Shown: in pieces, positions 44,005 to 51,747 of the stretch
Position numbering within the stretch: the first letter of the stretch is position 1
Layout: each line of letters opens with the position of its first letter
Assembly (NCBI RefSeq): GCF_002338065.1
Contig: NZ_DDHJ01000018.1
Location: 425,124-489,123 of the forward strand
Source of the DNA: Pseudomonas sp. UBA1879
GTDB taxonomy: Bacteria; Pseudomonadota; Gammaproteobacteria; Pseudomonadales; Pseudomonadaceae
Direction of reading: 5' to 3'
DNA length: 64,000 nucleotides
Program-made: the position numbers and the translations under genes
Notes under the pieces: model-generated
Told to the model about the DNA's origin: nothing
The model's input: the letters and a program-made list of their open reading frames with translations, nothing else
Database searches by the model: none

Positions 44005-44603
44005 TTATCCAGATGAATCTTTACCGGGGGAGCTTTGCTTACAGGGACTCCATTGCCACCATGAGGACGTTGCTCGCCATCGCTGGGCGCAAGGGGTATT
44101 TCCAGCTCGATGTGTTCATTGAGGAGGGCGAGGGGCCTGCCGCCAGCCTGTTGATGTCTCGCGAATCTCTTTATATCGATGCGTTCCGTGGCGATGGGGG
44201 CACGTGGTACCACTTCGCCGATTCCCCCGTGCCCTTCGACGCTGCCCTGCAGGTCGGTGGGCGTTACAGCAAGGTCAAAGCGCTGACGTTGAACGGTTCC
44301 CATGGTGCCCTCGGCACCAACACCGTCGGGATGACCTATTCAGCATTTACCCCCAGGGCGCTGAAAGACCTGTCCAGCTACAGCGGCGGTAATTATGACC
44401 ACCTCAGGCTTGGGTTGTCGTTCGCGGTCGTGGCCTGTGCTGAGGCTGTCAGGTTCAAGGAAACGGAGAAGCGTATCGAACGCCTGTTGGCCAGTGATCA
44501 CGAGTCTTACAAGCCCCTCCATGACTGGCAGACCCTGTTCAAGGACTGGGAGAAACTGACCCTCATCAACAGTGCGAAGGTCTACGTACGCCATGCCGGG
44601 TAG
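44001..44603 (+). CDS. Ribosome-inactivating-protein (RIP) domain toxin, candidate T6SS effector
   Basis: A 200-residue protein without signal peptide. It reads through as a compact RIP A-chain. SLYIDAFRGDGGTWYHF (57-72) parallels the ricin block with Tyr80, VGGRYSKVKAL (Tyr89) the block with Tyr123, LSFAVVACAEAVRFKETEKR carries Glu148 and Arg151 at the places of catalytic Glu177/Arg180, and Trp176 or Trp183 can match Trp211. The family removes one adenine from the sarcin-ricin loop of large-subunit rRNA. The ATGA overlap with clpV and the position two genes before vgrG suggest a tube- or VgrG-loaded effector. The assignment rests on motif reading, and the target (bacterial or eukaryotic ribosomes) is unknown. 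Confidence 0.8.
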   Translation: MIIQMNLYRGSFAYRDSIATMRTLLAIAGRKGYFQLDVFIEEGEGPAASLLMSRESLYIDAFRGDGGTWYHFADSPVPFDAALQVGGRYSKVKALTLNGSHGALGTNTVGMTYSAFTPRALKDLSSYSGGNYDHLRLGLSFAVVACAEAVRFKETEKRIERLLASDHESYKPLHDWQTLFKDWEKLTLINSAKVYVRHAG

Positions 44604-44642
44604 CCCCGCCCCTTTTTTTCATCAACCTTCGAGGTGACAGAC

Positions 44643-45251
44643 ATGTCCGAGGTTATTGGTCGCACAAGCAGTTATGAATTCATCAGGGCGCTGGAGGCGG
44701 TGGCGAGCCCCGATTTCATCGGCGCCAGGAAAGAGGGACCGGTGTTGGATCTCTACAAGATCGATCTGCGCCGTCTGCCGGTTGAGGACCGCATGAAGGA
44801 CCTGATGCGCGCGATCATGCGATCAGCGTCGCCATACGATTGCAGCGCCAACCGGGCATCCATCGGTGACGACACGATGGGCGCCATGCGTCAGATTCAC
44901 GCCAATACCCCCAGATACCTGCCGGGCCTGAATCCGGACGCTGCCACCAACGCGTCGGGAAGGGGCAAGCTCTACCACGCATATGCGCAGGCGAACAAAC
45001 ATCATTCGGCAGATCGGGGCGGCGGCAATGTCGCCACGGGCTATGTCGAATACACCGCAGGCGACCTCGAAACCTATAGCTGGGGCGGCAACCGCTTCCG
45101 CATCGTTTTCGATTATCTCAACTCGAAGCTGTATTTCGCGCCGCTGCATTACGCCTCATGGAAATTCGAGGGGAGTCGAATGGACACCGTTGACAAGCCG
45201 TCGCCGTTTTCCGGTCATCCGAACCCGTTCTTTTGGATCACCGAATTTTAA
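44643..45251 (+). CDS. Orphan protein paired with the RIP-like gene; immunity protein or second effector
   Basis: A 202-residue soluble protein with no signal peptide, no membrane segment and no family I recognise. Aromatic-rich C-terminal half (YVEYTAGDLETYSWGGNRF, KLYFAPLHYASW, ending NPFFWITEF). ATG at 44643 has GAGGTGA 7 bases upstream and lies 39 bp after the RIP-like stop. Position suggests either an immunity protein for the toxin, an adaptor for loading it onto VgrG, or another effector. It is followed by a 261-bp gap holding the vgrG promoter. Confidence 0.6.
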   Translation: MSEVIGRTSSYEFIRALEAVASPDFIGARKEGPVLDLYKIDLRRLPVEDRMKDLMRAIMRSASPYDCSANRASIGDDTMGAMRQIHANTPRYLPGLNPDAATNASGRGKLYHAYAQANKHHSADRGGGNVATGYVEYTAGDLETYSWGGNRFRIVFDYLNSKLYFAPLHYASWKFEGSRMDTVDKPSPFSGHPNPFFWITEF

Positions 45252-45355
45252 GTCTTCGAATGTCATGGCACCGGGTCCGGGGTGGTTGCCGTTGCGGCGG
45301 ACGCATCGGCAAAACCCTGGCCACGACCAGGCGCGGGACTTTTTCACGTTGCGAC

Positions 45356-45384
45356 GGAATAAAAACCGCCTCCCTCCCGTTGTA
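45356..45384 (+). promoter_or_regulatory. Candidate ECF promoter, copy 3, of vgrG
   Basis: GGAATAAA (45356-45363), 15 bp, GTTGTA (45379-45384), 128 bp before the vgrG start. It gives vgrG and the downstream genes a promoter separate from that of tssA. Confidence 0.75.
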
Positions 45385-45512
45385 TCAGCAAGCCAGATGA
45401 TCTGGCCGAGTCTGCAGCCGGGTGCCAAACCCTGGCTGCGTTGTACCCGCGGGAGGGAGGTGGGAATGGTCATCTGGATCGTCAATCGGGCCTGTTGTTG
45501 GATTCAGGCCTC

Positions 45513-47474
45513 ATGAACGTCACTCAAGCCAACCGCGAGATCGCCATTACCAGCGTGCTGGGCGCGGACGTATTGCTGTTCCGGCGAATGACGGCCACCG
45601 AAGGGCTTTCGACCCTGAGCGAGTATGCCGTTGATCTGTACAGCGAACGCGCGGACCTGGAAATCGACGAGCTGCTGGCAACGCCGATGACCGTTTCAGT
45701 AGCGTTGCCCAAGGGTGGCGAACGTTATTTCAGCGGTATCGTCACCCGGTTTGTATACACCGGTCGCCAAGGACGCTTCGCCACATACCACGCGGTCTTG
45801 CGGCCGTGGTTGTGGTTTCTGACCCGCAGCAGCAATTGCCGGATTTTCCAGTCGCAAAGCGTGCCGGATATCGTCAAGGCCGTGTTTGCGCCATACACGA
45901 TTGCCGACGTCGACACCTCCGGCCTCAGTGCCAGCTATTCGCCGCTGACCTATTGCGTGCAATACCGCGAGACCGACTTCGATTTCGTCAGCCGCCTGCT
46001 GGAGCAGGAGGGGATTTACTACTTCTTCAAGAGCCTGGCCGGTCGCCACACGTTGGTGCTCGCCGACTCGTATGGTGCCCACGCGCCGGCGCCGGGCTAC
46101 GCGCAGATTCGCTATATGCCGGGGGAAGACCGGACGATGCGCGACAGCGAGGTGATCTACGACTGGCGGATGAGCGGCGAGGTCGAGCCAGGGACCTGGG
46201 CGTTGCAAGACTACGACTTCGAAAAGCCCTCGGCGAACCTGCTGGTGAAGTCGGCCCAAGTGCACAACTACGCTCAATCACGCCACGAGCGTTACGACTA
46301 TCCCGGCAATTACACCGAGCGTAAACAGGGCGAAACCCTGGCGCGCCACCGCATTGAGGCACGGCATACCAGCTACCGGCGCATCGAAGGCGCGACCCGG
46401 GTGCGCGGCCTGTTTCCTGGTGCACTGTTCACCCTGACCGAACACCCGCGCGGCGACCAGAACCTGCAAGTGTTGGTGCTGGCGGCCCGCTACGAGTTGT
46501 CGTCCGACACCTACGAACCGACGCCTCCGGCAGACCCTGCGCCGGTCCTGAGCTGCACGTTCACGGCGATGTCACGCCAGCAGGAATACCGTCCGCCCTG
46601 TGTAACGCCAAGACCCATCGTCCATGGGCCACAGACTGCCAAAGTGGTAGGCAAGGCGGGGGAGGAAATCTGGACCGACTCCTATGGCCGGATCAAAGTG
46701 CAGTTCCACTGGGACCGTGAAGGCAAGGAAGACGAAAACAGTTCCTGCTGGGTTCGCGTGGCTCAAGGCTGGGCGGGTAAACGTTGGGGCAGCCTGTTCT
46801 TGCCGCGCATCGGCCAGGAAGTGGTAGTCAGCTTTCTCGAAGGCAATCCGGATCGGCCTCTGGTCACCGGGAGTGTCTACAACGCCGAGGCCATGCCTCC
46901 GTACGCGCTACCCGAGCAGGCCACTCGCTCGACTGTGAAAAGCAATTCGTCCAAAGCGGGCAGTGGCTACAACGAGCTGCGCTTCGAAGACAAAAAAGGC
47001 GCCGAGCAGGTGTTCATCCACGCCGAAAGGAATATGGATCAGCGGGTCGAACAGGACGCACTGGACTGGATCGGTGGCGATCGCCATTCGCGGGTCAACA
47101 AGGATATGCGCGAACACGTCGGTGGTGATCGGCATCAGCACATCGTCGGTGACCTCAGCGAGAAAACCGGTGGCAGTACGTCCCACGCCGCCGGGGGTAA
47201 TCTGCAGCTTGAAAGCGGCTTGAAGGCCAGCTTCAGCGGCGGCACGGACGTGCACATCCGGGGCGGCATGAACGTCGTCATCGAAGCGGGCGCCAGCATC
47301 ACCCTCAAGGCCGGCAGCTCGTTCATTACCCTCGGCCCGACCATTATCGCCTCCATGATTCCGCTGCCATTGCCCCAGGCCGCCGCCGCTGCCAACGCGC
47401 TGGCCCTGGCTACGCGCCCTGGCCCGGCCAGCGTGCCCCTCGAACCGAATGACGCAGACGATGGCAAGCAATGA
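45513..47474 (+). CDS. vgrG: T6SS spike protein VgrG
   Basis: A 653-residue Vgr family protein. gp27-like domain with YFSGIVTRFVYTGRQGRF and YCVQYRETDFDFVSRLLEQE; gp5/OB domain with IWTDSYGRIKVQFHWDREG and WAGKRWGSLFLPRIGQEVVV; C-terminal beta-helix with repeated ADMRE-like MREHVGGDRHQHIVGD. After about residue 620 only a short Ala/Pro tail follows, so it is not an evolved VgrG. ATG at 45513 matches the family start; the open frame extends to 45441 without family similarity. No PAAR gene is adjacent. Confidence 0.94.
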   Translation: MNVTQANREIAITSVLGADVLLFRRMTATEGLSTLSEYAVDLYSERADLEIDELLATPMTVSVALPKGGERYFSGIVTRFVYTGRQGRFATYHAVLRPWLWFLTRSSNCRIFQSQSVPDIVKAVFAPYTIADVDTSGLSASYSPLTYCVQYRETDFDFVSRLLEQEGIYYFFKSLAGRHTLVLADSYGAHAPAPGYAQIRYMPGEDRTMRDSEVIYDWRMSGEVEPGTWALQDYDFEKPSANLLVKSAQVHNYAQSRHERYDYPGNYTERKQGETLARHRIEARHTSYRRIEGATRVRGLFPGALFTLTEHPRGDQNLQVLVLAARYELSSDTYEPTPPADPAPVLSCTFTAMSRQQEYRPPCVTPRPIVHGPQTAKVVGKAGEEIWTDSYGRIKVQFHWDREGKEDENSSCWVRVAQGWAGKRWGSLFLPRIGQEVVVSFLEGNPDRPLVTGSVYNAEAMPPYALPEQATRSTVKSNSSKAGSGYNELRFEDKKGAEQVFIHAERNMDQRVEQDALDWIGGDRHSRVNKDMREHVGGDRHQHIVGDLSEKTGGSTSHAAGGNLQLESGLKASFSGGTDVHIRGGMNVVIEAGASITLKAGSSFITLGPTIIASMIPLPLPQAAAAANALALATRPGPASVPLEPNDADDGKQ

Positions 47475-47507
47475 CTGCCGCTTTCATTCCGCTGACAGGA
47501 GCCAAAT

Positions 47508-49013
47508 ATGCCTGTGAAACTGCTGGTTAAAACCTACCGTAATCAGCCGCCTGCGACTGAATTGTCCTGCCTGATCGAAACGGGCGGCACCATCGGACGC
47601 GCGGCGGGCAACGACCTGGTGCTGGACGACCCCGGCAAATACATTTCTCGCAGCCACGCCAGCGTCGAGCGCAGGGAGGAGGGCTGGTTTCTCAGCGACA
47701 TTGGCAGTAACCCCAGCGTGGTCAACGAGCGCCTGCTCGGCAATGGCCGCCAGACACAGTTGCAGAACGCTGACCAACTGGTGATCGGCGACTATTGCAT
47801 CGAGGTCGTGCTGCTGGAAGACGCCATCGACCCCGATCAGACCGGCATCGACGGTACGCAGACCCTGGCGGTGTTCTTTCCCCCGCCGAGTGAAACGCCC
47901 ACGCCGCTCGAACCCCTGCCAGCGCTTGCGGTCAGGCGCAGCGAGCCGGGTTTCAGTCAGCCCGAGCTGCAAACCGATGCGTTGGTGCATGCGAGTATTC
48001 TTCAAGGCGAGTCAACCTTCGATCCGCAGCCGAATCTGACCGACCCCTTGGGGTTGAACCTGTTCGAAAACAGTACGCCAGCCTCGGTTTTCAGCCGCGG
48101 TGCACCTTTGAACACTGAGCCTTTACTGCCAGCGTTCAGAGGCGCCGAAAGCGATCATCTTTCGCCTGAGTTGCACGCCTTGCCGCTGACCGCGAGCGTT
48201 GCCCAGGCTGCCCCTTCCACGTCGCTGATTCCCGATGGGTACGACGCATTGGCGGATCTCTTGACCCCGGCGCAGAGCCCGCTTGCGTCTGCAGCTTCGA
48301 CACCCGCCACGACGATCGCCGCGCAGGATGGCGTGGAACCCGTTGGGCCGCCGATCAACGAGCCGGCTGTGCCAGCTGTGACGCCCGCCCCAGAGACGGC
48401 TCAGCCGGTCGTGGCGGGCGAGCATGATGCCGTTTATCAGGCGTTGCTGGACGGCTTGGGTTTGCCTGAACTCAGGGCGTTGCGCAGGCCCGAGGCCCTA
48501 GCCAGGCTGGTGGGCGAAATGCTCCGCGAGGCCACCGCCGGCACCATGGGGGTGTTGATGGCGCGCGCCTTGACCAAGCGGGAGAGCCACATCGACATGA
48601 CCATGATCGGCGCGCGCTTCAACAACCCGCTCAAGTTCTTCCCTGATCCGGCCAGCGCGCTGGGGCAGATGCTCAGCACAGACTCGCCTGCCTACTTGCC
48701 CGGTGTGCAAGCGTTACGCGCGGCGTTCGCTGACCTGCGCGCCCATGAAATGTCAGTCATCGCAGGCATGCGTGAAGCCCTCAGCGAAGTGGTACAGCGC
48801 TTCGATCCGGCCCTGATCGATCGCCAGATGGGCGCCCCCCGCGCGTTGGATCGCTTGCTGCCTTCCGGGCGCAAGGCGCGGGCATGGGACCAGTTGAATG
48901 CGCTGTATGCCGAACGGATCCGTGATGGCGATGAGGACCTGCAGCGGATCTTGGGCGAGAAGTTTTCGGTGGCCTACCAGCAACAGGTCAGCCGCCTGCG
49001 CGACGAGCCCTGA
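47508..49013 (+). CDS. T6SS FHA-domain protein (TagH/Fha family)
   Basis: A 501-residue protein. The N-terminal FHA domain has GRAAGNDLVLDDPGKYISRS and the SRSHA phosphothreonine-binding motif (about 45-60). A long Pro/Ala-rich linker (about 115-300) leads to a C-terminal helical TagH domain with MLREATAGTMGVLMARALTK and FFPDPASALGQML. Fha proteins are phosphorylated by PpkA and license assembly; kinase and phosphatase are encoded downstream. Confidence 0.93.
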   Translation: MPVKLLVKTYRNQPPATELSCLIETGGTIGRAAGNDLVLDDPGKYISRSHASVERREEGWFLSDIGSNPSVVNERLLGNGRQTQLQNADQLVIGDYCIEVVLLEDAIDPDQTGIDGTQTLAVFFPPPSETPTPLEPLPALAVRRSEPGFSQPELQTDALVHASILQGESTFDPQPNLTDPLGLNLFENSTPASVFSRGAPLNTEPLLPAFRGAESDHLSPELHALPLTASVAQAAPSTSLIPDGYDALADLLTPAQSPLASAASTPATTIAAQDGVEPVGPPINEPAVPAVTPAPETAQPVVAGEHDAVYQALLDGLGLPELRALRRPEALARLVGEMLREATAGTMGVLMARALTKRESHIDMTMIGARFNNPLKFFPDPASALGQMLSTDSPAYLPGVQALRAAFADLRAHEMSVIAGMREALSEVVQRFDPALIDRQMGAPRALDRLLPSGRKARAWDQLNALYAERIRDGDEDLQRILGEKFSVAYQQQVSRLRDEP

Positions 49014-49061
49014 GCCTGGGTGCAAAGCCCTTTATTTCTTTTCTCACGCGAGACTCCCTTT

Positions 49062-50393
49062 ATGTCATGGAACAGCAAAGTCGTCTGGTCGGAGGGCATG
49101 CTGATGCAGCCTCAGCACCTGCAACAGCACGATCGTTTTATCAACGCGCAACTTGAAGCGCGGGTTGGCGCATTGCGCCCGTACAGTTGGGGATTCTCCC
49201 GCCTCGAAATCGACGCTCAGCAGCTGGCCCTCGGCAAGCTCGCGCTTAAAGCCTACAGCGCAGTGTTGCCGGACGGCACGCCGGTTGGGCAGCCGTTCGA
49301 CGAGATGCCCCTGCCGTTGGAGATCCCGGTCGATGCCCGCGACATGACCGTGGTGCTGGCGCTGCCCACCGCCCGGCATGGCGTGGCCGAAGTGGACGCG
49401 CGCAACAGCGCGGAAAACTTTGCCCGTTACAGGCCTGTGGAGTACGAGGCCTGGGACAGCAATGGCCTGGACAACAGTGCCCTGATGAACGTTGGCAAGA
49501 TGCGTCTGCGTCTGGCCCTGGAGAGCGACGTCGCCGATGCCTACGCGACCCTCGGCGTGGCGCGGGTACTGGAGCGACGCGCCGATCAGCGGGTGGTGCT
49601 GGACCCGGAATACTGCCCGCCGTGTCTGGACATCAGTGCCACGCCGCGTCTGACGGATTTCATCGAAGAGCTACTCGGTCTGGTACAACAGCGGGGCCAG
49701 ACCATGGCTGCGCGGCTGTCACAACCCGGGAACAGCGGCGCGGCAGAAATTGCCGATTTCCTGCTGCTGCAGCTGCTTAACCGCAACGAACCGCTGGTGC
49801 GCCACCTGGTGGGCATGAGTGGCTTACACCCGGAAACCTTGTATCGACACATGACGCAAATGGCGGGGGAACTGTCGACCTTCGACCAGGCCGATAAACG
49901 TGCCTCGCGCTACCCGGTGTACCGCCACGACGCGTTGGCGCTAACCTTCGCTCCGGTGATGCTCGACCTGCGCCGCGCCCTGTCCACAGTGATCGATGCC
50001 CGCGCCATTCAGGTCCCGCTGGAAGAGCGTCAGTTCGGCATTCGCGTCGCGGTGCTGCCAGACCGCGCATTATTGCGCTCGGCGACTTTCGTCCTGGCAG
50101 TGCACGCGCAGATGCCCGCCGAGGCGCTGCGCAACGGCTTCCCGCCACACGTGAAGATGGGTTCCGTGGAGAAAATCCGCGACATGGTCAATCTGCAGTT
50201 GCCCGGCATCGGCCTGCGCCCGCTGCCCGTTGCGCCTCGGGAGTTGCCGTTTCACGCCGGGTTCACCTATTTCGAGCTGGATAGCCACAGCGAGTACTGG
50301 CAGCAACTGACCCATTCGGCGGGATTCGCGATGCACGTCGCGGGCAGTTTTCCTGGTCTGGACGTGCAGTTCTGGGCCATCCGCAATGGCTGA
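49062..50393 (+). CDS. tssK: T6SS baseplate-membrane connector TssK
   Basis: A 443-residue ImpJ/VasE-family protein: VVWSEGMLMQPQHLQQHDRF at the start is diagnostic, with RHLVGMSGLHPETLYRHMTQ in the middle. It joins baseplate wedges to TssL/TssM. ATG at 49062 directly follows fha with a 48-bp gap, so the tssJ gene usually found here is missing. Confidence 0.95.
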   Translation: MSWNSKVVWSEGMLMQPQHLQQHDRFINAQLEARVGALRPYSWGFSRLEIDAQQLALGKLALKAYSAVLPDGTPVGQPFDEMPLPLEIPVDARDMTVVLALPTARHGVAEVDARNSAENFARYRPVEYEAWDSNGLDNSALMNVGKMRLRLALESDVADAYATLGVARVLERRADQRVVLDPEYCPPCLDISATPRLTDFIEELLGLVQQRGQTMAARLSQPGNSGAAEIADFLLLQLLNRNEPLVRHLVGMSGLHPETLYRHMTQMAGELSTFDQADKRASRYPVYRHDALALTFAPVMLDLRRALSTVIDARAIQVPLEERQFGIRVAVLPDRALLRSATFVLAVHAQMPAEALRNGFPPHVKMGSVEKIRDMVNLQLPGIGLRPLPVAPRELPFHAGFTYFELDSHSEYWQQLTHSAGFAMHVAGSFPGLDVQFWAIRNG

Positions 50394-50435
50394 TTTCGTC
50401 GTGCTTGCCACGCCACCCCGCGCAGGTAAACAACC

Positions 50436-51737
50436 GTGAACGTGAATGACCCTTTGGCCTCCGGGCAGGACCCGGATCACACCGTGCTGATGCCGACGCC
50501 AGGCGTCCGCCGTTCTCCTTCCCCGGTGGTGCCCACGCCAGCGCCTGTGCACAGCGATGAAACGCCGGTTGCGCCGATCGGCGATGGCCTTAATCCATTG
50601 GTGCGCGCGGCCAACCCGCTGCTCGATTTGGTGGTGCCGTTACGTACCATGAACCGCGCGCCAGACATGGAAGCGTTGCGTGAGCGGCTGGTGCAGGCGA
50701 TCCAGCACTTCGAAGCCCAGGCGCGCAACAGCCGAATGGAAACCCAGAGCATCGCCGCCGCCCGCTACGCGCTGTGCACGCTGGTGGACGAGACCATCTC
50801 CAGCACGCCATGGGGGGCCGGGGTCTGGAACAGCCGCAGCCTGTTGGTGAGTTTTCACAATGAAGCCTGGGGCGGGGAGAAGTTCTTTCTGATCTTGCAA
50901 CGCTTGAGTCAGGACCCGCTCACCCACCTCGACGTGCTGGAGTTGATGTACCTGTGCCTGGCGCTGGGACTGGAAGGTCGCTATCGCGTTTTGGACCATG
51001 GTTTCGATCAACTCAGTGCGCTGCGCGAGCGCCTGTTGCAGTTGATCCGTCAGCAGCGCGGTGCGATGGAGCAAGACCTCTCGCCTCACTGGCGCGGTGC
51101 CGCGACGCCTCCGCGTTCGATGTTGCGAGTGATGCCGGTATGGGTCATGGCGGCAGTGGCGGCGCTGCTGTTGCTGGTCCTGCAACTGGCGCTCAACGGG
51201 CTGCTCAATCGTCATTCCGACCCGGTCTTCGCTCAGATGGGGGCGGTGCGCCTGGCCTCGCCGCTGAAGGTTGCAGCGCCCGCCGCACCAGCACCAGTGC
51301 GGCTGTCCGGATTCCTGGCGGCGGAAGTGGCGCAGGGGCTGGTCAGCGTGAAAGAGACTGCCGACCGCTCGGTGATCACCCTGCGCGGCGATGGCATTTT
51401 TGCGTCGGGCAGCGCCGACGTGTCGAGCCCGTTCGAGTCGTTGCTGGCGCGCATCGGCGACGCGTTGAACACCGTGCCGGGGGACGTGGTGGTCGTGGGC
51501 CACACCGACAACGCGCGGCCATCGCTGTCCTCGCGGTTGTCGTCGAACTACGACCTGTCCAACGCCCGCGCCAGGACGGTCGCCCGCATGCTCGCCGAGC
51601 GCGCCGGCCCCGCCACCCGATACCGCAGCGAAGGGCGCGGCGAAACCGAACCGTTGGTGCCGAACGACTCGGCTGCCAACCGTGCCCGCAACCGGCGCGT
51701 GGACATCACCGTGCTGATCCCGACGCAGCCGCAATGA
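50436..51737 (+). CDS. tssL: T6SS inner-membrane protein TssL with C-terminal OmpA-like domain
   Basis: A 433-residue DotU-family protein fused to a peptidoglycan-binding domain. A Pro-rich N-terminus is followed by the DotU domain (LVDETISSTPWGAGVWNSRS, VLELMYLCLALGLEGRYRVL), one transmembrane helix (about 235-258), and an OmpA_C-like domain with GDVVVVGHTDN and DLSNARARTVARML. The fused domain would anchor the membrane complex to the cell wall, which may matter because TssJ is absent. Start is GTG. Confidence 0.95.
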   Translation: MNVNDPLASGQDPDHTVLMPTPGVRRSPSPVVPTPAPVHSDETPVAPIGDGLNPLVRAANPLLDLVVPLRTMNRAPDMEALRERLVQAIQHFEAQARNSRMETQSIAAARYALCTLVDETISSTPWGAGVWNSRSLLVSFHNEAWGGEKFFLILQRLSQDPLTHLDVLELMYLCLALGLEGRYRVLDHGFDQLSALRERLLQLIRQQRGAMEQDLSPHWRGAATPPRSMLRVMPVWVMAAVAALLLLVLQLALNGLLNRHSDPVFAQMGAVRLASPLKVAAPAAPAPVRLSGFLAAEVAQGLVSVKETADRSVITLRGDGIFASGSADVSSPFESLLARIGDALNTVPGDVVVVGHTDNARPSLSSRLSSNYDLSNARARTVARMLAERAGPATRYRSEGRGETEPLVPNDSAANRARNRRVDITVLIPTQPQ

Positions 51738-51747
51738 GGACCCTCTG

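Noticed and set aside
45513..47474. VgrG as an evolved VgrG with a C-terminal effector domain
   Set aside because: After the beta-helix only a short Ala/Pro-rich tail remains; no catalytic domain fits.
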